Shown here: piece after piece, positions 33,080-45,034 of the stretch | How the letters are laid out: every line of letters starts with the position of its first letter | How positions within the stretch are numbered: position 1 is the stretch's first letter | Assembly: GCF_000715075.1 (NCBI RefSeq) | Contig: NC_134095.1 | Span: 51,326,806 to 51,390,805 of the forward strand | DNA from: Nicotiana tabacum | Taxonomy: Eukaryota > Streptophyta > Magnoliopsida > Solanales > Solanaceae | Direction: 5' to 3' | DNA: 64,000 nucleotides | Translations under genes and position numbers: made by a program | The notes under the pieces: generated by a model | Databases searched by the model: none | Seen by the model: the letters and a program-made list of their open reading frames with translations, nothing else | What the model was told of the DNA's origin: nothing

Positions 33080-36000
33080 TGTGACGACCCAAAGGGTCAT
33101 CACTGTTTTCTTATCCATTCCATGCTTCCGAGGCCTTGAAAACCTCATTTATAGCTGTCTCGATTTGCGTGCACAGTTCGGACGTGTAGCCGGAAAGCAT
33201 AAATATGAAATTCTGTGAAAAATGCTAAATTTTGGTTTTAAATGAATAAGTTTGAGTTTGGTCAACATTTTGGGTTAACGGACCTGAACCCGTGATTTGA
33301 TAGTCCCGGAGGGTCCGTAGGAAAATATGGGATTCGGGCATATGCCCGGAATCAAATTCCGAGGTCCCGAGCCCAAGAAATGAATTTTTCAAGGAAATTG
33401 TTTTTCTGGTGTTAAGGAAAATTGAAATGAAAATTTATTAGAACGTGTTAGTATCAGGCCTGTATTTTGGTTCCGGCACCCGGAACAGGTCTTATATGTG
33501 ATTTAAGATGTTTCTGTAAAGTTTGGTTGAAAACGGACGTCGTTTGACGTGTTTCGGACCTAAATAGCTAAAGTTGAGGTATTAAGAAGTTTTGAAATAT
33601 TCCCTTGATTTTGAGGTTTAATTCGTTATTAATGATGTTATTTTGGCGATTTGATCTCACGGATAAGTCCATATGATGTTATCGAGTTAGTACGGGTGTT
33701 TAGTTAGGAGCTCCGAGGGCTCGGGTGTGTTTCGGATGTGTTTCAGGAAGTTTTGGACTTAGGAAAAATTTGCAGAAAATCTGCAATTTTTGCACAGGCC
33801 TGTTCTTCATCGCGATCGCATAGCCAGTCTCGCGATCGCGAAGGGTAAAATGGGGGCAGGGGTGGATTTTTCTTCACAGGTTGCTCATCGCAAACCCGAC
33901 CGGTGTGATGTGAACGCGGAGGGATAATTGGATGGGGGTCACCATTTGTGCATCGCGAACGCGACCATTGGGCCGCGAACACGAGGGCTCGAGAGATTCT
34001 TTTCCACGAATGCGAGCCTATGCACGTGATCGCGAAGGCTTAACCAGCCCGGCTCATCGCGAACGCGGTCAGCATGTTGCGATCGCGAAGGGCATTTTTG
34101 CCCAGCGATTTTAAAGACCCAAAACAGAACCCATTTCGGGATTTTACCAACATTTCACAAACTCTCTCTTCTCCAAAGCTTTTGAACGATCCTTGGGGAA
34201 TTTCTTCATCAAAAACTCTTGAGTAAGTAATCTTTAACTTGTTTTCTTCCATTTTTATCAACACCCACTAGATTTCTTGGCCTAAAACATGTGAATAAGA
34301 GTAGAAAATTAGAGAATTGGGTAGAGTTAGGGCTTTTTGATTTTTCTTGATTTATCGAATTTGAAAACAAATTATATAATCGGGCTCGTGGGTGAATGGG
34401 TGATCGGATTTTGGTTCGAACCTCGTGTTTTGACCAAGCGGGCCTAGAGTCAATTTTTGGAATTTTCAGAAGAATGTTTAGTTATATTTAGGCATTAGAA
34501 TTGGATTGTCTAGTATTTATTGATGATATTAAGTCAACTGTGTATAGATACGATTGAATTGGAGCCAAATTTGAAAGGAACAACGGTGCTTGAGGATTGA
34601 GTTGGCTGTATAACTTCGAGGTAAGTGTTAAGTATAACCTTAGCTTTAGGGAATAGGAGTTGAGTCTTATTTGCTACTTGCTATTTGTCGAGTACGATGT
34701 ACAGGCATGGTGACAAGTATCTATACGTTGGTGTCTAGCATGACCGTGAGTCTTTATATTGTGAATATTCTGATTTTGTTGTATCTTCCATGCTTAAATG
34801 ATGATTTCTATATGTTGTAAAGAGCATGTGAAAGAAATTGTGATATTGAAACTTCGAGGAGCATTGGCTCAAATTATAATATGAATTGAGAAAGTATATG
34901 AGATAACTGAACCCTTTGGAGCAACGGCTCAAGTGGTAGAGTGAGTTATCAAATGAAAGTGAAAGAAAGAGGAAGAAATACTAAAATGTAGCCTTGCCGG
35001 GTTATTGTTGCTTTATTGATTATCTTCCTTGTTGGGATGTTGAGATTATTAATTGTTGTGCCCTTGCCAGGATTTCTATTATTATTCTGTTTACTTCCTT
35101 GCCCCTTATTTGTGATTGTTGTTTGGGTGAGGAAGAACGATAAAACACGAAGGGTGATGTCGTGCATTGTTTGCTATTGTGAGGAAAGAGAGTAAAACAC
35201 GAAGGGTGATGCCATGTCGTACGATGTACCATTCCGTACCAATATCCATTGATTATATTGTGAGGAAAGAGAGTAAAATCACGAAGGGTGATGCCATGAA
35301 CATTGTTATGATATGATTGATTTGGTAAACACGAGAGTAAAAGCACGAAGGGTGATGTCGTGCACAGTTTTATTATAAATAGTGCTTGGGTGAGAACGAG
35401 AGTAAAAGCACGAAGGGTGATGCCGTGCAAACTGTTGACTTTTGATACTTGCTGATATTCTGACTTTGTTGTTTCTTTCTTTTATTGAGAAATCTCTATT
35501 TGAGATTGTTACCTCCCCACAGCATATCTCCCCTTCCCATATTGACTGGTTATTTCCTGTATTTCTTTTTTTGCCGTATATATATTTGAACTACACAGTT
35601 TATTTGGTAGTCTGGTCCTAGCCTCGTCACTACTTCGCGGGGGTTAGGCTAGGCACTTACCAACACATGGAGTCGGTTGTGCTGATACTACACTCTGTGC
35701 TCTTTTGCACAGATCCAGGTTTCGGAGAGCAGCAGTAGCGCGGAAGTTAGCATCTAGACCAGCGAGATACCGAGGTAGCCTTGCAGACGTCTGCAGGCCC
35801 GGCGTCTCCTCTATCTTTTATTTCAGTCTGTTATCTCATGTATTCGAGACAAACAATTTATATTATCTTTCAAACAGTTGTATTTAGTAATATTAGTAGT
35901 TTGTGAGTAATGTGACACCAGTTCTTGGGTAGAGGCTTATGTTGAATTTCCGCATTATCATTCAACTTTCTTTAATTTAAGTCTTCCACATATTTATTTA

Positions 36001-36142
36001 ATTCTGTTGTTCTCATGCTATTACTGATAATTGATAAAAGAAATAATTTGTTAATGATAAAGATTGTTAAGGGTTGGCTTGCCTAGCTCTCATTAGTGTG
36101 CGCCATCACGACTCCCAAGGGTGGGAAATCCGGGTCATGACA
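33080..36142 (+). mobile_element. Element Z, 3' LTR
   Basis: It starts TGTGACGACCC after the purine-rich GAGGTGGAGAA and ends GGGTCATGACA before the ATAAC duplication. The first 23 bp form a near-perfect palindrome (33081-33103). A CpG palindrome block lies at about 33813-34095, a GTAAGT donor-like site at 34223-34228, and a hairpin minisatellite at 35143-35427. It is the same family as W and V. Confidence 0.93.
35143..35427 (+). repeat. Hairpin minisatellite in the Z LTR
   Basis: Five copies of CACGAAGGGTGATGYCRTG sit 55-75 bp apart, each preceded by GAGTAAAA or similar. Most copies can fold as GCACGA/TCGTGC around AGGGTGATG. V has the same array on the minus strand at 50615-50905. Confidence 0.85.
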
Positions 36143-36147
36143 ATAAC

Positions 36148-39100
36148 ACCCTTCATGGGCGAAACCTTCAACAAGACCTTCTTACCAACCATGTAGGACA
36201 CATATCGAACCTTCCGGTCCACATAACTCTTCTGACGCGACTGCGCTGTACGAAGCCTCCCCTGAATCACCTTGACCTACTCTAAGGCATCCTGAACCAA
36301 ATCTGTCCCCAATAACCTAGCCTCGCCGGGCTCGAACCAACCAATTGGAGATCTACACCATCTCCCATACAAAGCCTCATATGGAGCCATCTGGATGCTC
36401 GACTGGTAGCTGCTGTTGTACGCAAACTCTTCAAGTGGAAAGAACTAATCCCATGAACCTCCAAAATCAATAGCACATGCACGCAAAATGTCCTCCAATA
36501 TCTGAATAGTACGCTCGGACTGTCCGTCCGTTTGAGGATGAAATGGTGTGCGCAACTCCACCTGAGTACCCAACTCTCTGTGCACGGCTCTCCAAAACTG
36601 CAAAGTAAACTGAGTACCTCTATCTGAGATGACGGAAATCAGAACACCGTGCAACCGAACAATCTCCCGGATGTAAATCCCTGTCAACCGCTCCAAAGAA
36701 TAGGTAGTACACATAGGAATGAAGTGTGCGGACTTGGTCAGCTGATCCACAATCACCCAAATAGCATCAAACTTCTTCAAAGTCTATGGAAGCCCAACTA
36801 CAAAGTCCATGGTGATTCGCTCCCACTTCCACTCTGGAATATCCATCTGCTGAAGCAAGCCACCCAGTCTCTGATGCTCATATTTCACCTGCTGACAATT
36901 GAGACACCGAGCTACAAATTCCACAATATCTTTCTTCATTCATCTCCACCAGTAGTGCTACCTAAAGTCCTGATACATCTTCCGACACCCGGATGAATAG
37001 AATACCGCGAGCTATGGGTCTCCTCCAGAATCAACTCTCTAAGACCATCCACATTGGGCACACAGATCCGGCCCTGCATTCTCAACACACCATCATCACT
37101 GATAGTCACATCTCTTACATTATCATGATGAACTCTGTCCTTAAGGACAAACAAATGCGGATCATCATACTGGCGCTCTCTGATGCGATCATATAAAGAA
37201 GACCGAGAAACCACACAAGCCAACACCCGACTGGGCTCCGAAATATCTAATCTCACCAACCGATTGGCCAAGGCCTAAACATCAACTGCAAGGGGTCTCT
37301 CCCCAACTGGAACATATGCTAAACTCCCCATACTCACTGCCTTTCGGCTCAAAGCATCGGCCACTATATTGGCCTTTCCCTGATGATACAGAATATTAAT
37401 ATCATAATCCTTAAGCAACTCTAGCCACCTCCGCTACCTCAAATTAAGATCCTTTTGCTTGAACAAATGCTGAAGACTGCGATGATCAGTGAATACCTCA
37501 CAAGATACGCCATACAAATCGTGCCTCTAAATCTTCAATGCATGAACTATGGCAGCCAATTCCAAATCATGAACAGGGTAGTTCTTCTCATGGGGCTTCA
37601 ACTGACGAGAAGCATAAGCAATAACTCTACCCTCCTGCATCAATACACAACCAATCCCAACTCTCGAAGCATCACAATATACGGTATGTGAACCTGAAGC
37701 TGATGGCAAAACCAATATTGGAGTTGTGGTCAAAGCTGTCTTGAACTTCTGAAAGCTCTCCTCGCACTCGTCCGACCATACAAATGGAGCACCCTTCTGA
37801 GTCAACTTGGTCAAGGGCGATGTAATTGATGAAAATCCCTCAACAAATCGGCCATAATAGCCTGCCAACCCAAGAAAGCTACGAATCTCTATGGCTGAGG
37901 ATGGTCTAAGACAACTCTGAACCGCCTCTATATTCTTTGGATCAACCTGAATACCATCGCTAGACACCACGTGTCCCAAGAAAGACACTGCACCGAGCCA
38001 AAACTCACACTTGGAGAACTTTGCATAAAGCTTCTCCTCCCTCAATCTCTGCAATACAACTCGTAAATGCTCCGAGTGCTCCTCCTAAATACGCGAGTAC
38101 ACCAGAATATCATCAATGAATATAATAACGAATGAATCCAGATAAGGCCAAAATACACTGTTCATCAAATGCATGAACGCTGCTGGGGCATTAGTTAGCC
38201 CGAAAGACATCATAAGGAACTCATAATGACCATATCTAGTCCTGAAAGCAGTCTTAAGAATATCTGAATCCCCGATCTTTAACTGGTGATAGCCAGAACG
38301 GAGGTCAATCTTGGAGAACACCCTCGCTCCCTGAAGCTGGTCGAACAAATCATCAATACGAGGTAGGGGATACTTGTTCTTAATTGTTACCTTGTTCAAT
38401 TGCCTGTAATCAATGCACATTCTCATTGTGTCATCCTTCTTCTTCACAAATATAATCGGCGCACCCCGCGATGACACACTAGGCCGAATGAGCCATTTAT
38501 GTAGGAGTTCTTGAAGTTGCTCATTCAATTCTTTCAACTCTGCTGGTGCCATACGATATGGCGGAATAGAAATTTGCTGAGTGCCCGGCACCAGGTCAAT
38601 ACCAAAATCAATATCCCTGTCTGGTGGCATGCCCGACAGGTCTGCAAGAAATACATCGGGAAAAATCCTTCACAACTAGAACAGAATCAATGCTAGGAGT
38701 CTCAGCTCCAACATCCCACACAAAAGCTAGATATGAAAGGCAACCCTTCCCAACCATAGGCTGGGCATGCAAAAAAGAGATCACTCTACTAGGAACATAA
38801 TAAGTCACACCATGCCGCTCGATCCGTGGTACACCCGACATGGCCAAAGTGATTGTCTTAGCATGATAGTCTAGAATAGCATGACACGGAGATAACCAAT
38901 CCATGTCCAAAATAACATCAAAGTCCACCATGCTCAATAGCAATAGATCAACTCGGGTCTCCAAACCCCCAATAGTCACAACACATAATCGGTACACACG
39001 GTCTACAACAATAGTATCGCCCACCGGGGTGGATACATGAATAGGTAAAGAAAGAAACTCTCGGGACATACCCAAATGATGAGTAAAATATGAGGACACA

Positions 39101-39204
39101 TAAGAATAGGTGGAACCAGGATCAAATAATACAGAGGCATCTCTGTGGCAGACTGAAACAATACCTGTAATGACAGCATCTGAAGTAATAACATCTGTCA
39201 TGCC
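36148..39204 (-). pseudogene. Element Y pol, main piece (PR-RT-RNaseH-INT)
   Basis: Read from 39204 down on the minus strand: protease with LFDPGSTYSYVSS; the protease/RT linker with a frameshift near 38620; RT with FVKKKDD and intact FIDD (about 38110-38121); RNase H with YCDASR, then a stop near 37527; the rest of RNase H; integrase zinc region and core (ISDRGTQF, SERTIQILED) at about 36445-37000. At 36148 it stops where Z is inserted and continues at 27469. Several stops and frameshifts make it inactive. The residues match X pol closely, which supports X and Y being one lineage. Confidence 0.9.
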
Positions 39205-39299
39205 TGAAATAGCATAAAAACGAGACGAGCCACCGCCTGATTGACCTCCCCCTCTGAGGTGACCCCTGGCTGCCTGACCTCCACCCCTAGCTGGTTGGG

Positions 39300-40678
39300 C
39301 GGGTGATGAAGTAACTGGAGCAGAAGTCGAGGGCTGACCTTCTACTGCAACTGACCATCACGAAGTTGAGGGCACTGCCTCCTCATATGTCCAAACTCTC
39401 CGAACTCATAACAACTACCCGGTGCTGGAGATGGGGACTGAAGGGAACCGCTCGCACCGGAGTGACTAGCAGATGCACTCGGTGCAGAAGAACCCTGAGC
39501 TGATGGGGAACGAGATGAACTCTGAGCTGGGAGGGTGCTGAGTGAAGGCTGGCCCTGCTGAGACCCATAATGACCACGACCTGAAGATGCCCCACGATAC
39601 TCTGGACTGGCCGACTGAGCAGGCCTAAAAGAACGACCTCTACCATGCTGAAACTGGCCCCGCGACATAACACCACTGTAACTGCCCGATCCTCGAGGCC
39701 TCTTGGACTCTCTTTCCTCTCGCTCCCTACGGCGAGTCGTCTCAATCTCACGAGCGATATTATCCACCTCCTCGAATGTAGCACCAATACTCTCTCACTA
39801 GTCATCAGAATACGGAGATGGTAGTTAAGGCCATCCACAAATCTCCTGATCCTCTCACGATCTGATGGAATCATCTAAATGGTATGACGAGCCAACTCAA
39901 AAAACCTCATCTCATACTAGGTCACGGTCATATCCCCCTGTGTCAGCCACTCAAACTGCCTACGTAGCTCCTCCCTATAGGACTGCGGTACATACTTCTC
40001 CAGGAAGAGAGCAGAGAACTGCTTCCACAAAAGGGGTGCTGCACCGACCCTACGCCTCTCAAAATCCTCCCACAAAGTAAAAGCAGCCCCCGAGAATTAA
40101 AAGGTGGTAAATGCCACACCACTCGACTCAAGATTCCCTGCTGTACGGAGCATCCGCTAACACTTGTCAAGAAAACCCTAGGCATCCTCGCCCTTAGCAC
40201 CACTGAATGATGGAGGGTGGAGCCTACCAAACCTCTCAAGACGATGTTGCTCATCATCCGGCATGTCTGGTACTATGAACTCCTGAACTGGTGCAACCGG
40301 CTGAGCTGGAGGTGCCCCCAGCATCTGTAGTCCCTGCACTACCTACTCAAGTGTGCGAGCAGCGGGGGTCTGATTGCCTCCCTCGGCCTGTGAAGTAGCT
40401 ACTGCGGTAGTGGCTGAAACTGCCTGAGCCAGGCCAGTGCAAACTCATAAGATCTGTGCCAAGGTCTCCTAAAGACCTGGAAGCACGATGGGCACAGCTG
40501 GTGCCTGAACTGGTGCTGCTGGAGCCTGATCCGGAGCTGGGGCAGCTGGTGGATCAACAGGTGCTGCCCTTGCTACTTTGCCTCTGCCACGTCCACGATC
40601 ATGTCCACGGCTTCTGGTGGCCTCAGTCGGTGGCACTGGTGGTTGTCCACCTCGTCCAGTAGCTCGTGTTCTCACCAT
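39300..40678 (-). pseudogene. Element Y gag, broken
   Basis: The ATG at 40678-40676 opens MVRTRATGRGG, the same N-terminal style as Z gag. A stop falls at about 40469, and further stops and frameshifts follow. The later part is rich in Ser, Gly and Gln. The zinc knuckle near 39390 reads CYEFGEFGHMRRQC, so the second cysteine of CX2CX4HX4C has become Phe. The gag lies about 190 bp from the primer-binding site. X lacks this whole region. Confidence 0.85.
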
Positions 40679-40864
40679 GTATGAGAGAACAGAATAACAG
40701 AAGTTTAGTTCTCGGATCAACAAAGTTGCATGTCAAGAGTTCCAAGAATATGGAGTTTTTCCTAAAGGTTCTGTAGCCTCTCGAGGATAAATACAGACAT
40801 CTATGTACCGATCCGCGAGCCTCTAATAAATCGGCTCTTGACTTGCGAGACCTATGTAACCTAG

Positions 40865-40876
40865 GCTCTGATACTA
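40865..40876 (-). other. Primer-binding site of element Y
   Basis: The plus strand reads GCTCTGATACTA, one transition away from the complement of TGGTATCAGAGC (initiator tRNA-Met). It lies three bases inside the 5' LTR. Confidence 0.88.
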
Positions 40877-40879
40877 ACT

Positions 40880-42420
40880 TGTCACGACCCCAACCCCGGT
40901 CGTGATGGCGCCCAACATACTGCTAGGCAAGCCTGACCAACTACAACCTCAACCCATTCTCTTTTAAAGTTAATTATTAGCTAACACAGTTAAAATGCCA
41001 AATTACCATAAATAAAGTCTGAAACAAGAGTTAAATATGTGGAAATTCAAATGATAATACTACTACATAGCCCATATAGATCTGGTGTCACAAGTTTCGA
41101 GCCTCTAATAGAAGTTTAATAGCCTAATACATGTCAATCTAGGGAATGCGGATAAAATAAAAGGATAGAAGGGATAGATCAGGGCTGCGAACGCCATGCA
41201 GCTACCTCGATGCTCCCGGATATGCGCTGCTTGACCGAAAATCCTCACTCAGCTTCAGATGCACCTGGATCTACACACAAGGTTCCGGGAGTAATGTGAG
41301 TACTCTGACCTAGTGAGTAATAAACATAAATAATGACTGAGAATAAGAAACATGGAGAAACACAGAGTAATCTATAATGCGGCAGTTTAAAACAAGTAAT
41401 ATGAAAGTGATAACCAATGAAATCGAAATATGGAAATGCTACAATAGATAAGCAGTTGAGTGACAAATATATAAAGAAAATCAACACATAGAACGATACC
41501 AGCACCGCTGAGGTGTGCATCCCGATCTATATATCGCTGCAATGTGCAGCCTGATCCATTTTTATCATCGACGGCACTCACTAGGGGTGCACAAACTCCG
41601 GGAGGGGCCCCTTACAGCCCAAGCACGAAAATCAAGCCATCTCGTGGCATCCATCTAGGCCCTAGGCCTTATATCAATACTAATACAACACTGCTGCGGC
41701 TCGCAGCCCGATCCCATAGTATCCTCACATTTGTCCCTTGGTCGTACTCACTCCAGAAATTATATAAGCCCCTCGGGCATTAGTAAAAATAGTAGTTCTT
41801 AGCCCAAAACATCATTTAATATATCATGTTAGTTTCAAAATCGAGTAAAAGTGGCTAAGTTGTAAAACAGTGGAAAACAGTATGACTGAGTTCAAGTAGT
41901 AAGTCAAAACAGTGAGAAAATAGTGATAAAACTCCCTAGAGGGTTCAAATAGTTGGCACGAAGCCCAAATATGACAATCAGTCCAAATAATGATGATAAC
42001 AAATAAGCTTTAATCAAATACGCGGTAAAAGCATCACTCAGGACGGGCCAAGTCACAATCCCCAATAGTAAACGATCCTAGCTAATCATCAAGCGTGTGT
42101 CTCAACTCAATATAGCACTACGATGTGCAAATTCGGGGTTTCAAACCCTCAGGACATCATATACATTCATTACTCACCTCAAACCGGCCAAAGCTCTAGC
42201 TCGTTATGCCCTTGCCTCTCAAATCGGCCTTCTGGTGCGTCTTATTTGACCAAAACCAGAAAGAATACGTCACAATATGCTAAGGAAACAAAACCAAAGC
42301 GAAAACAATCGAAAAAATATAAAAAATCCCGAAATTAGCAAAACCCGAGCCCCGGACCCACTTCTCGAAACTCAAAAAATTTCACATTAACGGGTTCCTT
42401 ATCCTTCCACGAGTTCATAC
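40880..42420 (-). mobile_element. Element Y, 5' LTR, inner part
   Basis: It starts TGTCACGACCCC with an 8-bp inverted repeat (40882-40889 with 40898-40905). It includes a segment at 41141-41373 absent from the other LTR. The CACTA element interrupts it after TTCATAC (42420), where the intact LTR reads TTCATACATATC. Confidence 0.92.
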
Positions 42421-42700
42421 CACTACTAGAAAATAGACCTATTGCAATAGTTTTTTAGCAATGGTTATATAAACATTGCAAAAGATAATCTATGGCAACG
42501 GTTATAACCGTTGCATAATTCTATCAGGGCTAATGAGATTGTTAGTACAATAAACCATCACATTAGGGGAATAACCCTTGCCATAGACAGGTCTATTGCG
42601 ACAATTTATTTAAACGTGGCAATATATATATATCTATGGTGATGGTTATTTAAATAAAAATACTATTGCAATAGTGTTGCATTCCCTCCTTATATTGCCG
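42421..42700. repeat. CACTA left subterminal repeats
   Basis: Repeats of TTGCAATAG and GGCAACGGTT motifs in both orientations include a perfect 20-bp palindrome GCAACGGTTATAACCGTTGC at 42495-42514. Confidence 0.85.
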
Positions 42701-44479
42701 CTTTCAAATTTACTATACCGCCAATTTTTTCAAGGAAAAGAACTAAGAGCCGGAGAGAAAAAAGAGAAAAACTAAAATTAAAGTCCTAACAAAGATACAC
42801 GGTACCCAAAGCCCTAATCAAGATAGTTGAGCCACCAACAAAGATCCGAAGAAATTCCAACAGGTTCTTCTCTCTTTCTCTCCCCCTTGCCCTAGCCCCT
42901 TTGTACTTTTATTCTACAATAATTTTTTTCATTATTTCATTGCTCTCTCAGTCTTTGCCACTAAGAATATTGAGGTAATAATCATACTCGCTTCAAATCA
43001 AAAAGGTTAGTAATTTATTATATGAAAATCTTTGATGATTTGTCTTTTTGTTTTATTGATGGGAAAATAATGTATGCGATGTGTTTGCCTTTCTATTTAT
43101 TGCAAAATTGCAATATTTGGGTTTTCTTTGAATAAAGTTTTAGTTTATGGGTTATTAGATTGTAGGTGGTTTTGTTTGATTTTGGGTTTAGGTAACGATA
43201 TTTGTTAGGATGAAATTGAATGTTCATTGGTGAATGGGTTTATTTTGCTAGTTAACTAAAAGACAGTATGCACTTATTGAATTCATTTTTGTAAATATTT
43301 TCTTCCTTTATACTATGTAAGTTTCATTTTTTGTTCTTATTTATTTATTTATTTTTCAAGTGAAAGGCAAATTCAAATAAACCATGGGAATAGCTGCTTT
43401 ATTTGTCATTGCAATTATATTTCACTTGTAAGATCAGTTAAAGTATAACGCGCAATATACAATTTGCTTTTCTTCTATGCTTATAAAGTACTTGTTGGGT
43501 CTTTATCAAAGGGAGGAAAAATGAAGGTATTAGATATCAATGAATTTATGTTTGCTTTCGATCCATATGAGAAAAATAACTTATCAAAAGAAGAGGAGAA
43601 GATGAAGTCCTGCAAAGACCAGTGATTAGGGAGTTAATTGAGAAAAGTATAATATGTGACATAAAGGGTGGGTAATTAGTTGCTTTTTAATTAATTTGAA
43701 TGGTATGATTGAATAGATGCTTTAAAGTAAAATATTCTTCATTGTGTAGTAGGAACTGAAGATAATTCTCTTGGCATCAATTATGTTAACTCTTCAATAA
43801 TATAAGAAAGCTAACAGGTTTTATTGTTGAAAGTTACATAAAATCCCACCAAGCATTGAAAATATGGATAACTAACTCATTAATCTGTATCTACCAAAAT
43901 CGCAAAACATAATAATTTAGCTAGATGTACTAAGTATTCTATTTCTTTTGAATTGCTAAGTTGCTAGATTTGCTTGTTTCTTATGTATTTTATTATTCAA
44001 TGTGTGGGTGATTTTATTCTCTTACTGCTTTTTTGAAAGGTTAAATAGTTTAGTAGTCTATTGATTGAAAGTTTTATTCAGAAAGTACATGATAGAATCT
44101 TTGTTATGACTCTTCATTTCAGATTATTCAGCAGATTATGCAAGTAGGATGACATATGTTATTTTCACCAATGAAATGGTTTCAAAAGTTTAAAAAATAG
44201 TTCATGAGTAAGTAAACTATATTAAATTTGATGAGCTTTAGCTCACCTGATAACAGATGGAAAAAATTCTTTTCCTCTCTTATAAGTAAGTCTCTTTATT
44301 TATATTTTTGTTTCCCACTGGATATATTGGACTAGAGGAAAATGGACACAAAAGACGATTTATGGACATATATCAAGGTTTGAAGTTCCGATCCAAATGT
44401 TCATTTACTTGTTAAAGGTATGTTACAATTTTTGCTAATCAAATGAAATCAAATTGTAGTCGAAGTATGATATTTCAGA

Positions 44480-45034
44480 TGTTGCAAAAGCATGGCCTTT
44501 ATATTAAATTGTAAATGCTTGGAGAACGCATAAAAGTCAACTGAAGAAAGATCATTATGATGCATATCAAAATGATGATGTTCGAATGACAAAAAGGTCT
44601 GATTATATACAAGAATATCAGTTTAAAGAACTCCTGAAATATTGAAGTTCTGATAAACTACAGGTAAATATAAACCATGGTCTTGACAATAGTCTCCATA
44701 ATTTGTTAATACTGGAGAACTCTAATTGCGTTACAAAATAATTTTCTTCAGTAGGTAACACTGTAGGATATTTCAAATGAATTTAAATTTGTGTTGTCCT
44801 AAATAGTATTGTCTTATAGTTCTGGAAATGGAGGAAGGATTCGAAAAATGGAGGAACAAAAAAGAACTATGCGACAAGAAATTACTACCGATGTAATTGC
44901 TCAACTTTAGCGAGCAGGATTAATTAATCCAAACATACTAGCAACATTGACTGTTTCGTCACAAGGAGATGCTACCTCTGCACAGGCTGCTAACCAACTG
45001 ATCCGTCGACCATCTACGGGTAGCAACAATCAAG
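44480..45034 (+). pseudogene. Plant transposase (Ptta/En/Spm family) remnant, two exons
   Basis: Exon 1, up to about 44662, reads WRTHKSQLKKDHYDAYQND and then QFKELLKY, a good match in style to the conserved block of plant Ptta/En/Spm transposases. The expected Trp of the YWS motif is a TGA at 44643-44645. It ends at a donor CAG/GTAAAT. Exon 2 (44821-45034), after an acceptor TTATAG, encodes a Glu/Arg-rich helix (MEEQKRTMRQEITTDVIAQL), then GLINPNILATL typical of the C-terminus. It has a TAG at 44908-44910 and ends at CAAG/GTTAGT. Residual matches just upstream (about 44340-44420) may be another exon. The gene is not functional. Confidence 0.7.

Larger units (their letters stand above)
27470..36142 (+). 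mobile_element. Element Z: Ty3/gypsy chromovirus with an inverted U5 at its left end
   Basis: The 8673-bp insertion in Y has target duplication ATAAC (27465-27469 and 36143-36147). The right side is normal: polypurine tract, then a full LTR. The left side is not a forward LTR. It is a 377-bp inverted copy of the last 377 bp of the LTR, joined directly to the primer-binding site remnant and then gag. The element therefore begins and ends with U5 termini (TGTCACGAC...GTCATGACA). Both ends carry TG/CA, so integrase could have used them. Confidence 0.92.

Noticed and set aside
33813..34095. GCGATCGC-rich block as a CRISPR array or restriction-modification signature
   Set aside because: Spacing and motif are irregular, and the context is a plant LTR. 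It is better explained as a degenerate tandem CpG block of the LTR.
42720..44340. Possible host gene in the AT-rich left half of the CACTA element
   Set aside because: Only short frames are present, such as MKVLDINEFMFAF at 43521. There is no conserved domain and no continuous exon structure.
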